Assembly (NCBI GenBank): GCA_964580155.1
Contig: CAZOJP010000009.1
Span: forward strand, 1-49,718
Length of the DNA stretch: 49,718 nucleotides
Origin: Intestinibacillus sp964580155
GTDB lineage: Bacteria > Bacillota > Clostridia > Oscillospirales > Butyricicoccaceae
Direction: 5' to 3'
The notes below the pieces were generated by a model. The model made no database searches. It saw nothing but the letters and a program-made list of their open reading frames with translations, and had not been told where the DNA came from. This document shows positions 25,412-35,943 of this stretch, piece after piece; position 1 is the first letter of the stretch, and each line of letters starts with the position of its first letter. The position numbers and the translations under genes were made by a program.

Positions 25412-26455
25412 ATGGAACTTTCAGAACGAAAGAAGCAAGTATTAAAGGCGATCATCGGTGACTATATCCGCACCGCCGAGCCTGTCGGCTCCAAGACCCT
25501 CGCGCAGCGTCCCGGGCTGACCTTTTCCTCCGCGACCATCCGCAACGAGATGAGCGAGCTGGAGGAGCTGGGCTTTCTCGAAAAGCCGCACACCTCCGCC
25601 GGACGTATCCCGTCCCCGATGGGATACCGGCTGTACGTCGACGAGCTGATGGAGACCGCGGACGCGGCCGACGGCGCGGACGACGCGGCACTGCATCAAA
25701 TGATGCGGATGAAGGTGCGCGAGCTGGATCAGCTCGTCCGCGAGGCGAGCCGGCTGATCGCAAACCTGACCGACTATGCTGCGGTTGCGGCGACACCGGT
25801 CATGCAGCGCGCGGTGCTCAAGCAGTTTGAGATTATCGCGGTCGATTCGCAGACCTTCGTGCTTGTCGCGGTGCCCGAGGCGGGCGCGGTGATGAGCAAA
25901 ATGGCGCACACATCCACCGCGGTCACAAAGGACGAAGCCGAGCTGCTGACCTATGTGCTCAACCAAACCTTAACAGGCATTCCGCTTTCCGCCATCACCG
26001 CCGAGCGCTTCGACATTGTGCGCCGCGCCGCGGGACTGACCGCGCTGCTTGCGCCGGTCGCGGAGTATCTCGCGGAGATTGTCGAGGAGATGAGCCGGCA
26101 GGAGGTCTTTCTCGAGGGCGGCAGCAAGCTGCTCAAATACCCCGAGTATCACGACACGCACAAGGCGCAGGCGCTGCTCGATTATCTGGGCGACACACCC
26201 GACAAGCTCCTTCCGCTGCACAAGATCGACGGCGTGCAAATCCTCATCGGGCCGGAAAACGGGGAAAACCCGCTGTCCGACGCGTCGGTCATTTACGCGA
26301 AGTACGACATTGGCGACATCGGGCAGGGCATCATCGGCATCGTCGGCCCGACACGCATGGACTATGCAAATCTCTCTGCGCGGCTCGGCCGCTTTGCAAA
26401 GGGACTCAACCGTCTGATCGCGGATACTTTCCTCGACGACGGGAAGCATACATAA
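25412..26455 (+). CDS. hrcA: Heat-inducible transcription repressor HrcA
   Basis: A 347-residue repressor. The N-terminal winged helix begins MELSERKKQVLKAIIGDYI and includes GSKTLAQ, SSATIRNEMSELEELGFL and HTSAGRIPS. The C-terminal GAF-like domain is complete. It binds the CIRCE element 22 bases upstream of its own start and controls the whole operon. GAAAGGAGG precedes the ATG. grpE follows after 47 bases. Confidence 0.97.
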   Translation: MELSERKKQVLKAIIGDYIRTAEPVGSKTLAQRPGLTFSSATIRNEMSELEELGFLEKPHTSAGRIPSPMGYRLYVDELMETADAADGADDAALHQMMRMKVRELDQLVREASRLIANLTDYAAVAATPVMQRAVLKQFEIIAVDSQTFVLVAVPEAGAVMSKMAHTSTAVTKDEAELLTYVLNQTLTGIPLSAITAERFDIVRRAAGLTALLAPVAEYLAEIVEEMSRQEVFLEGGSKLLKYPEYHDTHKAQALLDYLGDTPDKLLPLHKIDGVQILIGPENGENPLSDASVIYAKYDIGDIGQGIIGIVGPTRMDYANLSARLGRFAKGLNRLIADTFLDDGKHT

Positions 26456-26502
26456 CGGTGGCACAGGTCACCTGAACACAACCGGAAAGGCTGATTGAAG
26501 AC

Positions 26503-27096
26503 ATGGCAGAAAAGGCAACGCCGGAGCACGAGCTTCCGGAAACCGAGCAGACTGCTCCCGCCGCCGAGGCAGGCGGCACCGCAGCGGCGGCCGAGCAGCA
26601 CGCATCGGGCGACAAAAGCGACAAAAAGAAAAGCCGCAAGAGCAGCAAGGAGCAGCAGGCGCTCGACGCGCTTCAGGCGCAGTTTGACGAGCTAAACGAC
26701 CGTCACATGCGCATGGCGGCGGAATACGACAACTTCCGCAAGCGTTCCCAGCGTGAGCGCGAGGGTGTGCACGCCGAGGCGGTATCCCACGCGGTCAGCG
26801 CGCTGCTGTCCACCTTTGACAACCTCGAGCGCGCGCTCGCGGCGGAAACTGCGGATGCGGAATACAAAAAAGGTGTGGAGCTGACGCACAAGCAGCTGCT
26901 TGAGGCGTTCGAAAGCCTGCATGTCAAGCGCATCGACGATGCGCCCGGCACCGCGTTTGACCCCAACGTGCACAACGCCGTCCAGCATATCGAGGACGAC
27001 AGCCTGGGCGAAAACGTCATCGCAGAGTGCTTCCAGCACGGCTTCATCATCGGCGACAAGGTCATCCGCCATTCGATGGTCAAGGTCGCAAACTGA
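26503..27096 (+). CDS. grpE: Nucleotide exchange factor GrpE
   Basis: A 197-residue protein that releases ADP from DnaK. An acidic, alanine-rich tail (residues 1-45) is followed by a long coiled coil (residues about 47-90, ALDALQAQFDELNDRHMRMAAEYDNFRKR) and the beta-domain, with GTAFDPNVHNAVQ and VIRHSMVKVAN at the end. Second gene of the CIRCE-controlled operon; dnaK follows after 49 bases. Confidence 0.96.
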   Translation: MAEKATPEHELPETEQTAPAAEAGGTAAAAEQHASGDKSDKKKSRKSSKEQQALDALQAQFDELNDRHMRMAAEYDNFRKRSQREREGVHAEAVSHAVSALLSTFDNLERALAAETADAEYKKGVELTHKQLLEAFESLHVKRIDDAPGTAFDPNVHNAVQHIEDDSLGENVIAECFQHGFIIGDKVIRHSMVKVAN

Positions 27097-27145
27097 TTAC
27101 ACAACAAACTCAATCCTATCTTTTATTATAAAAGGAGCGTTTTTT

Positions 27146-29039
<1,894 letters not shown>

Positions 29040-29045
29040 TCGATC

Positions 29046-29089
29046 ACGGCGGTTTGGGCGGGCGCAAGCCCGCCTAAATCGCCGTATTT
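29046..29089 (+). terminator. Strong hairpin between dnaK and dnaJ
   Basis: ACGGCGGTTTGGGCGGGC and GCCCGCCTAAATCGCCGT form an 18 bp stem with two G-U pairs and a GCAA tetraloop, followed by ATTTTAA. The tail is short for full termination. It may reduce dnaJ expression relative to dnaK or protect the dnaK mRNA end. Confidence 0.65.
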
Positions 29090-29104
29090 TAAGGGGTAAT
29101 TCCA

Positions 29105-30271
29105 ATGGCAGACAAACGAGATTATTACGAGGTGCTCGGCGTGCCCAAGGGCGCTTCGGACGATGAAATCAAGAAGGCATACCGCAAGCTCGCCAAGAAA
29201 TATCATCCCGACGTCAACACGGATAAACCCGAGGCGGCGGAAAAATTCAAGGAAGCGGGCGAGGCATACGAGGTGCTGTCCGACAGCTCCAAGCGCGCAA
29301 AGTACGACCAGTTCGGCTTTGCGGGGGTGGACCCGAGCTACGGCGCGGGACAGGGCGGCGGCTTCGGCGGCTTCGGCGGCTTCGATATGGGCGGCTTCGG
29401 CGATTTGGGCGATATTTTGGGCTCGATGTTCGGCGGCGGCTTTGGCGGCGGCGGACGGCAGAGCCGTCAAAACGCGCCGCGCCGCGGCGAAACACTGCGC
29501 AAGAGCGTGATTCTATCCTTTGAAGAGGCCGCATTCGGCTGCAAAAAGGAGATCACGATCGACCGCATCGAAGACTGCGACGACTGCGGCGGCACGGGCG
29601 CATCCAAGGGCACGACCGCGGACACCTGCGCGAACTGCCATGGCTCGGGCGTGGTCACGCAGACCCAGCGCACGCCGCTCGGCATGTTCCAAACGCAGGG
29701 CGCGTGCCCGAATTGCCACGGCACGGGCAAAATCATCAAGACCCCGTGCAAGAAGTGCGGCGGCAGCGGCCATCTGCGCCGCAGCCGCACGCTCGAGGTC
29801 AACATCCCCGCGGGCATCGACGATGGGCAGTCCATCCAGCTGCGCGGACAGGGCGGCGCAGGCGCAAACGGCGGCCCGGCGGGCGATGTGCTCGTGAGCG
29901 TCAGCATCCGTCAGCATCCGATCTTCACGCGCGAGGGTTCGGATGTCATCTGCGAAATTCCGGTTTCGTTCGCGCAGGCCGCGCTCGGCGACACCCTGCA
30001 GGTGCCGACCATCGACGGCAAGATCGAATACAAGGTGCCCGAGGGCACGCAGACCGGCACGGTGTTCCGCATGCGCGGCAAGGGCATCCAAAATGTCAGC
30101 GGCCGCGGACGCGGCGACCAGTATGTGCGCGTCAACATCGAGGTGCCGAAGAACCTGTCCGACAAGCAGAAAAAGCTGCTGCGCGAATTTGAGGATTCTG
30201 CGACCGACGACAACCAGAGCCAGCGCAAGAGCTTCTGGGACAAGGTGCGCAACGCATTTTCCGACAAATAA
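29105..30271 (+). CDS. dnaJ: Chaperone DnaJ
   Basis: A 388-residue class I Hsp40 co-chaperone. The J domain (residues 1-70) has the HPD motif in KYHPDVN. A glycine/phenylalanine-rich region follows (about 78-120). The zinc domain has all four repeats: CDDCGGTG, CANCHGSG, CPNCHGTG and CKKCGGSG. The C-terminal substrate-binding domains are complete. AAGGGGT precedes the ATG. Its stop codon TAA is part of the TAAG sequence that is duplicated on both sides of the element described next. Last gene of the heat-shock operon. Confidence 0.97.
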   Translation: MADKRDYYEVLGVPKGASDDEIKKAYRKLAKKYHPDVNTDKPEAAEKFKEAGEAYEVLSDSSKRAKYDQFGFAGVDPSYGAGQGGGFGGFGGFDMGGFGDLGDILGSMFGGGFGGGGRQSRQNAPRRGETLRKSVILSFEEAAFGCKKEITIDRIEDCDDCGGTGASKGTTADTCANCHGSGVVTQTQRTPLGMFQTQGACPNCHGTGKIIKTPCKKCGGSGHLRRSRTLEVNIPAGIDDGQSIQLRGQGGAGANGGPAGDVLVSVSIRQHPIFTREGSDVICEIPVSFAQAALGDTLQVPTIDGKIEYKVPEGTQTGTVFRMRGKGIQNVSGRGRGDQYVRVNIEVPKNLSDKQKKLLREFEDSATDDNQSQRKSFWDKVRNAFSDK

Positions 30272-30448
30272 GGGCAACACCGCACAAAGCGAAGTGTGGA
30301 ATTGCATCGTCAGATTTTTTGTCAGACGAAATAAAAACCGCAGCAAATACTGGATGTATTTGCGAGAATTTTTATGAAGTATGACAGAAAAGATGCACGC
30401 AAGTCCGCGCTTCAGGCGATAGATGTTCTTTGTGCGGTGTTGCCTAAG
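30269..30448. mobile_element. MITE-like palindromic element inserted at the dnaJ stop codon
   Basis: The element covers 30273-30444 (172 bases). Its ends are perfect 17-base inverted repeats, GGCAACACCGCACAAAG (30273-30289) and the complement at 30428-30444. TAAG occurs directly on both sides (30269-30272 and 30445-30448), as expected of a 4 bp target duplication. It contains no gene. Inside are two more inverted repeats: TCGTCAGA / TCAGACGA near 30308-30331 and GCAAATAC-TGGAT-GTATTTGC within an ATAAAAA / TTTTTAT-flanked stem near 30330-30375. These features fit a non-autonomous element mobilised by a transposase elsewhere. A structured-RNA role is also possible. Confidence 0.8.
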
Positions 30449-30451
30449 ACC

Positions 30452-30482
30452 AAAAAGGAGTGTCATTCCGACACTCCTTTTT
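30452..30482. terminator. Bidirectional terminator between the heat-shock operon and tadA
   Basis: AAAAAGGAGTGTC and GACACTCCTTTTT form a 13 bp perfect stem with a five-base loop. It overlaps the tadA stop codon, so tadA transcription ends here and it can serve the dnaJ operon from the other side. Confidence 0.88.
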
Positions 30483-30954
30483 GCTGCTTTTCGCGTGCTT
30501 TGCGTGCGCGCAATGCGCGGAAAAAATCGCGCAACACCTGCGCGCATTCCTCTCCGCGCACGCCTGAAACGACCGCGGGCTTGTGGTTATAGTCCAGCTC
30601 GAACAGGTTGACGAGCGTGCCGCACGAGCCTGCTTTTTCGTCCGGCGCACCGTAATAAACCGTGCGGATGCGCGCGTTGATGATGGCGCCCGCGCACATC
30701 GGGCAGGGCTCGAGCGTGACATACAGATCGCAGCGGTGCAGCCGCCAGCCGCCGAGCTTTTTGCACGCCTTGCCGATCGCCTCGATCTCGGCGTGGTGCA
30801 GCGCGTTCTTTTTGGTTTCGCGCCGGTTGCGTCCGCGCCCGACGATTTTACCGTCGCACACGACGACGCAGCCCACGGGCACCTCGCCCTCCTCCGCCGC
30901 CCTGTGCGCGAGCGCAAGCGCCGCTTTCATGAATTTTTCCTGCTCACTTTGCAT
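30463..30954 (-). CDS. tadA: tRNA-specific adenosine deaminase TadA
   Basis: A 163-residue zinc deaminase that converts A34 to inosine in tRNA-Arg(ACG). The zinc and catalytic motifs are HAEIEAI (histidine ligand and the proton-shuttle glutamate) and PCPMCAGAI (two cysteine ligands). The start at 30954 is supported by AAGGAG; the frame is open 16 codons further upstream but without a ribosome binding site. The stop lies inside the terminator hairpin. It is divergent from the alanine symporter gene. Confidence 0.95.
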   Translation of the reverse strand: MQSEQEKFMKAALALAHRAAEEGEVPVGCVVVCDGKIVGRGRNRRETKKNALHHAEIEAIGKACKKLGGWRLHRCDLYVTLEPCPMCAGAIINARIRTVYYGAPDEKAGSCGTLVNLFELDYNHKPAVVSGVRGEECAQVLRDFFRALRARKAREKQQKGVSE

Positions 30955-30982
30955 AGGCCGCTCCTTCTTTTGTGGTAACCGT

Positions 30983-31011
30983 AGTATAGCACAAACGCGC
31001 ATAGTTGTCAG
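30983..31011 (-). promoter_or_regulatory. Promoter of tadA
   Basis: On the minus strand CTGACA (31006-31011), 17 bases, TATACT (30983-30988). Confidence 0.7.
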
Positions 31012-31046
31012 CCTCCGCGCATAGCTTGCATTGGAGGACTTGCCAT

Positions 31047-32354
31047 ATGGAACTTTTACTCAGCATACGCTATGCGCTCTGGGGGCCGTTTACCATCTTA
31101 TTTTTCGTGCTGACCGGCATTTATATGAGCTTTTGCTCGGGTTTTGTGCAAATCTGGTGCGTCGGTCGACTGGGGCGGCAGCTGCGCGCAGGGCGCCCCC
31201 GGGGGGGCGGCATTTCGCCCTTGCAGGCGCTGTTCACCTCGCTCGGCGGCACGCTCGGCGTGGGCAATCTCGCAGGGGTCGCCGCGGCGATCACGCTGGG
31301 CGGGCCGGGCGCGGTGTTTTATATGCTGCTCGCGGCTTTTTTCGGCATGGCGACCAAATTCGCGGAAATCGTGCTCGCGGTACGCTTTCGTGAGCGCGTA
31401 AACGGTGCGCCGCTCGGCGGTCCGATGGTCTATCTGACGCGCGGCGCGTGCCATCCCGCGCTCGCCAAGCTGTTTTGCGTGTGCTGCCTGCTCGCCGCGC
31501 TCGGCACCGGCGCGATGACCCAGGCAGGCGCCATCGCGCAGGCCGTGTCCGTGGTCACGCCGCTGTCCCCCCTGCTCGTCGGCATCGTGACCGCCGCGCT
31601 CGCCTATCCGGTGCTCATCGGCGGCAGCCGCACCATCGCGCGCGCATCCACGGTGCTTGTGCCGCTGATGACCGCGCTGTACCTCGCCGGCGGCACGCTC
31701 GTGCTCATCACCTTTCACGAGCGCATCGTGCCCGCGCTCACGCTCATCTTGACAGATGCGCTGCGCCCTGCGGCGGCAGGCGGCGGTGTGCTCGGCATCG
31801 TGACCGCGCACGCGGTGTCCGACGGCTTTGCCAAGGGTGTTTTTTCAAATGAGGCCGGCATGGGCTCCGCGCCCATCGCGCACGGCTGCGCGGACAGCAT
31901 CAGCCCGTGCGATCAGGGCGTGCTCGGCGCGGTCGAGGTCTTTGTCGACACCTGCGTCGTGTGCCTGATGACCGCGCTCGTCATTCTCGTTACGGGCGCG
32001 CAGGACAGCGGAGCGACCGGGCTTGTGCTCACGACCCGTGCGTTTTCCTGCGTGCTCGGCGCGGGATCGGGGGTTTTCATCTGCGTCACCGTGTGTTTTC
32101 TTGCGTTTTCGACCATTTTAGGCTGGAGCTTTTACGGGCTTGCATGCCTGCGCTTTTTGACCGGCAGCGACCGCCTGCAAAAGCCCTATCTCGTGCTCAC
32201 CACGCTGTCCATCGCGCTCTCGGCCTTCTTTCCGCTCGATACGCTGCTGCTGCTCGCCGATCTGGCGGCCGCGCTCATGGCCTTCCCCAACCTCATCGGC
32301 CTGTGGACGCTCGCCCCCGTCGTCCGCGCGGAAACCGACAAATACCTGCGGTAA
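31047..32354 (+). CDS. Sodium/alanine symporter, AGCS family
   Basis: A 435-residue transporter with about ten to eleven membrane segments. AGCS hallmarks are SLGGTLGVGNLAGVAAAITLGG-type sequence (substrate region), MATKFAEIVLAVRFRE, GGPMVYLTRG and the FSNEAGMGSAPIAH motif. It imports alanine, glycine or similar amino acids with sodium. I start at 31047, ten bases after GGAGG. Members are usually 450-500 residues, so it is slightly short at both ends. A bidirectional terminator follows. Confidence 0.93.
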   Translation: MELLLSIRYALWGPFTILFFVLTGIYMSFCSGFVQIWCVGRLGRQLRAGRPRGGGISPLQALFTSLGGTLGVGNLAGVAAAITLGGPGAVFYMLLAAFFGMATKFAEIVLAVRFRERVNGAPLGGPMVYLTRGACHPALAKLFCVCCLLAALGTGAMTQAGAIAQAVSVVTPLSPLLVGIVTAALAYPVLIGGSRTIARASTVLVPLMTALYLAGGTLVLITFHERIVPALTLILTDALRPAAAGGGVLGIVTAHAVSDGFAKGVFSNEAGMGSAPIAHGCADSISPCDQGVLGAVEVFVDTCVVCLMTALVILVTGAQDSGATGLVLTTRAFSCVLGAGSGVFICVTVCFLAFSTILGWSFYGLACLRFLTGSDRLQKPYLVLTTLSIALSAFFPLDTLLLLADLAAALMAFPNLIGLWTLAPVVRAETDKYLR

Positions 32355-32372
32355 CCCCCGGATTTGCGCATG

Positions 32373-32400
32373 AAAAATGACCGCCGAAGCGGTCATTTTT
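32373..32400. terminator. Bidirectional terminator between the symporter and the flavoprotein
   Basis: AAAAATGACCGC-CGAA-GCGGTCATTTTT is a perfect 12 bp hairpin with A and T ends. It lies one base from the stop of the leftward flavoprotein gene. Confidence 0.92.
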
Positions 32401-32401
32401 G

Positions 32402-33262
32402 TTATTTCTGTGTGCGGATGAATTTCGCGGCTGCCATGCCCGCAATCGCGCCCTCGTGCGCGGCTTTGATGATCTGCTTGAGTCCGCCGGTGCAGTCGCC
32501 CGCGGCAAACAGGCCGGGGATGTTCGTCGCCATGTGCGCGTCCACAAGGATGCGTCCGCCCTCGGTCAGCGCGCCCAGCTTGCGCGCAAGCGCGTCGCTG
32601 CCTGCCACACCGAGTGCGATGAAGATGCCCTCCACCGGCAGCGTGTCTCCATCTGCAAAGCGCACCGCGTGCAGCTTGTCCTGCCCGTCGAGCGCGGCCA
32701 CCGCGCGCGTGTCCACGCGCAGCCCGTCCGGCAGCTGATCGGGCACGGGCGCGCCGTTTGTCAGCAGCGTGACCGAACCGGCCACCGGCAGCAAATCCGC
32801 CGCCTCATGCAGCGCATATTCGCCCGCGCCGAGCACCGCGACATCCTTGCCGCGATAGAAGAACGCGTCGCAGATTGCGCAGTAGCTCACGCCCGCGCCC
32901 TCCAGCTCGCGCAAGCCGGGCAGCGGCGGCGTTTTGCGCTGCGCGCCCGTTGCGAGTATGACGGTCTTTGCAGGATAGCTGCCCTCCAGCCCGACCGCGA
33001 CCAGGCTGTCCTCATACGCGAGCGACACGATTTCGTCGTGCACAATGCGCGCGCCCAAGCGCTCGGCCTGCGCCAGTCCGCGCGTCAGCAGCTCCTCCCC
33101 TGTAATCGGCTCGGGGAAGCCGTAATAGTTCTCCAGCAGCTCGGTCTGGCCGAGCGCGCCGCCATCCTTGCCCAAAATCATCACCGACAGACCCGCGCGC
33201 AGCGCATATACCGCCGCACTGACCCCGCCCGGGCCGCTGCCGATCACTACAACATCGTTCAT
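32402..33262 (-). CDS. Thioredoxin reductase-like flavoprotein without the standard NADPH motifs
   Basis: A 286-residue two-domain FAD protein with the TrxB layout. FAD-binding GSGPGGVSAAVYALRAG is near residue 8, the redox pair is CAIC (in YCAICDAFF) and the C-terminal FAD motif is AAGDCTGGLKQ. The second dinucleotide motif reads VLGAGEYALHEA, and the TNG after it stands where NADPH-dependent enzymes have HRR. Both residues that normally bind NADPH are therefore replaced. Ferredoxin-dependent thioredoxin reductases of clostridia also lack these motifs, so reduction by ferredoxin is plausible. I start at 33262 after AAAGGAG. No thioredoxin gene is adjacent. Confidence 0.88.
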   Translation of the reverse strand: MNDVVVIGSGPGGVSAAVYALRAGLSVMILGKDGGALGQTELLENYYGFPEPITGEELLTRGLAQAERLGARIVHDEIVSLAYEDSLVAVGLEGSYPAKTVILATGAQRKTPPLPGLRELEGAGVSYCAICDAFFYRGKDVAVLGAGEYALHEAADLLPVAGSVTLLTNGAPVPDQLPDGLRVDTRAVAALDGQDKLHAVRFADGDTLPVEGIFIALGVAGSDALARKLGALTEGGRILVDAHMATNIPGLFAAGDCTGGLKQIIKAAHEGAIAGMAAAKFIRTQK

Positions 33263-33324
33263 CGTTCTATCTCCTTTGCTAAACCGCCAGCAGTCCAACC
33301 GCCCTGTGCATGGTTCTTTTTTCC

Positions 33325-33353
33325 ACTATAGCACATTCTTCCGCCATGTACAA
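33325..33353 (-). promoter_or_regulatory. Promoter of the thioredoxin reductase-like gene
   Basis: On the minus strand TTGTAC (33348-33353), 17 bases, TATAGT (33325-33330). It overlaps the end of the MATE gene region, so the flavoprotein is transcribed independently. Confidence 0.6.
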
Positions 33354-33357
33354 GCGG

Positions 33358-34704
33358 TCATTCGGCCTGCGCGCGCGGGCACTTGCGTTTCCACCAGCCC
33401 GATGCATAAAATCCGCCGGACAGCAGCACCGCAATCGCCCAGCCGAACGGCCACGATGCCCAGATGCCGGCCGCGCCGAAGCGTGCGCTCAGCACAAATG
33501 CGAGCACGACGCGCAGCGCCAGATCGCTGAAGGTCGCAATCATAAACGCGAGCATATCGCCCGCACCGCGCAGCACGCTGTCCGTCATGAGCTTGATGGC
33601 GATGATGAGATAAAACGGCGATACGGTGCGCAGAAAGGCGCGCCCGACCTCGATGACCTCGACGCTTTCCGCGCCGACAAACAGGCGCATGACCCAGTCG
33701 CCCGCGAAAAAGTACAGCAGCGCGCACGGCAGTGCGATGCACGCCGCCATGACGGCGCCCGCATTAAAGCCGTGCCGGACGCGGTCAAGCCGCGCCGCGC
33801 CGATGTTCTGCGCGGTAAAGTTGGACTGCGCGCTGGCGAGCGTGGAAAATGCCATCACGACAAAGGTATTGAGCTTAATCGCGCCCGAATAGCCCGCGAT
33901 GACCACCGCGCCGTAGTTGTTGACGAGCCGCTGTATGAGCAGGTTGCCGACCGAGATAAAACTCTGCTGCAGGATGCTCGGAATCGCCACCATGCCGATG
34001 CGCCCCAGCATGGGGAGCGAAAACAGCCGCCGCTCCCCCTCGTGCGGCACGGCGCGCAGCCGGCGCATGAGGGCAAGCAGCGCAAGCATGGACGACACGC
34101 CCTGCGCAAGGAAGGTCGCCCACGCAAGACCCGCGACACCCATATCGAACGCGGTGACAAACAAAATATCGAGCACGATGTTGCCCAGCGACGACGCGAT
34201 GAGGAAATAAAGCGGTGTGCGGCTGTCTCCGAGCGCGGTGAAGATGCCGGTGCAAATATTATACAGGAACAGAAACGCCAGCCCCATGATGTAAATGTCC
34301 AGATAAATCGTCGCGTCCGCGAAAATATCGCCCGGCGTGTCCAGCAGATGCAGCAGGCGGCCCGCATACAGCAGCCCTGCACCGGTCAGCGCCAGACCGA
34401 TGCCGAGGATGGACAAAATTGACGTATTGACCGCGGTTTTCATGCGCCCATAGTCGCGCGCACCGAAAAGCTGCGACACCACGACCGATACGCCGATGTT
34501 TGCGCCCGTCGCAACCGCCATGAACAGCATCGTGATGGGGTAAGAGGCACCGACCGCCGCGAGCGCATCCGCGCCGATGAACCGTCCGGCGACAACGCTG
34601 TCGACGATGTTGTAAAGCTGCTGAAAAATCACGCTGATCAGCATGGGAATCGAGAATTTCCACAAAATCTTGGACGGACTGCCCGTCGTCATATCAGTTA
34701 TCAT
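33358..34704 (-). CDS. MATE-family efflux transporter
   Basis: A 448-residue, 12-helix antiporter in two repeated halves. The NorM/DinF-type pattern is ILWKFSIPMLISVIFQQLYNIVDSVVAGRFIGADALAAVGA at the N-terminus, divided here only for description, and a second half opening LPMLGRIGMVAIPSILQQSF. Substrates are probably cationic compounds, exported with sodium or protons; none can be assigned. The start at 34704 is supported by GGGAGGAAG. It lies downstream of serC-serA on the same strand, separated by a terminator hairpin. Confidence 0.92.
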   Translation of the reverse strand: MITDMTTGSPSKILWKFSIPMLISVIFQQLYNIVDSVVAGRFIGADALAAVGASYPITMLFMAVATGANIGVSVVVSQLFGARDYGRMKTAVNTSILSILGIGLALTGAGLLYAGRLLHLLDTPGDIFADATIYLDIYIMGLAFLFLYNICTGIFTALGDSRTPLYFLIASSLGNIVLDILFVTAFDMGVAGLAWATFLAQGVSSMLALLALMRRLRAVPHEGERRLFSLPMLGRIGMVAIPSILQQSFISVGNLLIQRLVNNYGAVVIAGYSGAIKLNTFVVMAFSTLASAQSNFTAQNIGAARLDRVRHGFNAGAVMAACIALPCALLYFFAGDWVMRLFVGAESVEVIEVGRAFLRTVSPFYLIIAIKLMTDSVLRGAGDMLAFMIATFSDLALRVVLAFVLSARFGAAGIWASWPFGWAIAVLLSGGFYASGWWKRKCPRAQAE

Positions 34705-34732
34705 ATCTTCCTCCCACAGTCGTGCATACATG

Positions 34733-34765
34733 AAAGCGCCCCGCCATCTTTCGGCGGGGCGCTTT
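34733..34765 (-). terminator. Terminator after serA
   Basis: AAAGCGCCCCGCC and GGCGGGGCGCTTT form a 13 bp perfect stem with a seven-base loop. It begins three bases after the serA stop. The T run is short, so some read-through into the MATE gene is possible. Confidence 0.8.
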
Positions 34766-34768
34766 GTG

Positions 34769-35935
34769 TCATTCGATCACACGCACGCGGATCATGCCGC
34801 CGAGCGCTTTGAGTTCCGCCACGATGGTGTCGTCCGGTCGCACGTCGACATCCATAATCGTGTACGCAAAATCACCGCGCGAGCGGTTACCCATGTTTTC
34901 GATGTTCGCGCCCTTGCCTGAGAGCACACCGGTGATCGCCCCGATCATGTTCGGGATGTTCTTGTGAATCATGCAGATGCGCGTGCCTTTTTCGCGCGGC
35001 ACCTTGAGATTCGGGAAGTTGACCGAGTTGCGGATGATGCCCTTTTCCAGATAATCGCGCACCTCCTGCACCGCCATGACCGCGCAGTTGTCCTCGCTCT
35101 CACCCGTGGATGCGCCCAGATGCGGAAATACGATTGCGTTGGGCTGCGCCAGCATCTTTTCGGTTGCAAAGTCGCTGACATAGCACGCGCATCTGCCGCT
35201 TTCGAGCGCGGCTGCCATGGCATCCTCGTCGACCAGCTCGCCGCGCGCGAGGTTGATGACGCGCACGCCGTCCTTCATCTGCGCGAGCGCATCCGCGCCG
35301 ATGATGCCGCGCGTCCCGTCCGCCAGCGGCACATGCACTGTGATGTAGTCGCACTCCTTGAAAATATCGGTCAGCTCGGTGACATGGTTTACGCTGCGGC
35401 TGAGTGCAAGCGCGGTGTCAACGGACAGGAAGGGATCGTAGCCGTAAACCTCCATGCCCAGACCGACCGCCGCGTTCGCCACCTTGACACCGATCGCGCC
35501 CAGACCGATGACGCCGAACTTTTTGCCCTCGATTTCCGGGCCGGCAAAGTTCGCCTTGCCTTTTTCCGCCATGGGGCCGATCTGATCGCCGCTCCCTGCG
35601 AGCGTGCGCGTCCACTCGATGCCCTGCACCAGCTTGCGTGAGGACAGGAGCAGCGCCGCCACGACCAGCTCCTTGACCGCGTTCGCGTTTGCGCCCGGGG
35701 TGTTGAACACCACGATGCCCTGCTCGGCGCACTGCTCAAGCGGAATGTTGTTGACACCTGCGCCGGCGCGCGCGATGCACTGCAGCCGCGCAGGGAATGC
35801 CGTGTCGTGCAGCTTGGCAGAGCGCACAAGCACCGCGTCGTAATCGTCAAAATCCTCGCCGCAGACGTACTGGTCGGCGGGCAGCAGATCGGTGCCGACC
35901 TTGGCGATTTTATTAAAAAGCTTTACCTGATACAT
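34769..35935 (-). CDS. serA: D-3-phosphoglycerate dehydrogenase
   Basis: A 388-residue enzyme that oxidises 3-phosphoglycerate to 3-phosphohydroxypyruvate with NAD, the first step of serine synthesis. Landmarks are IARAGAGVNNIPLEQC, the NAD motif VIGLGAIGVKVAN, VINLARGELVDEDAM and the catalytic histidine in FPHLGASTGESE. The C-terminal ACT domain (about residue 320 on, RICMIHKNIPNMIGAITGVL) suggests serine feedback. The start is at 35935 with GTGAGGGG upstream. It follows serC with eight bases between. Confidence 0.95.
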   Translation of the reverse strand: MYQVKLFNKIAKVGTDLLPADQYVCGEDFDDYDAVLVRSAKLHDTAFPARLQCIARAGAGVNNIPLEQCAEQGIVVFNTPGANANAVKELVVAALLLSSRKLVQGIEWTRTLAGSGDQIGPMAEKGKANFAGPEIEGKKFGVIGLGAIGVKVANAAVGLGMEVYGYDPFLSVDTALALSRSVNHVTELTDIFKECDYITVHVPLADGTRGIIGADALAQMKDGVRVINLARGELVDEDAMAAALESGRCACYVSDFATEKMLAQPNAIVFPHLGASTGESEDNCAVMAVQEVRDYLEKGIIRNSVNFPNLKVPREKGTRICMIHKNIPNMIGAITGVLSGKGANIENMGNRSRGDFAYTIMDVDVRPDDTIVAELKALGGMIRVRVIE

Positions 35936-35943
35936 GTTACCCC

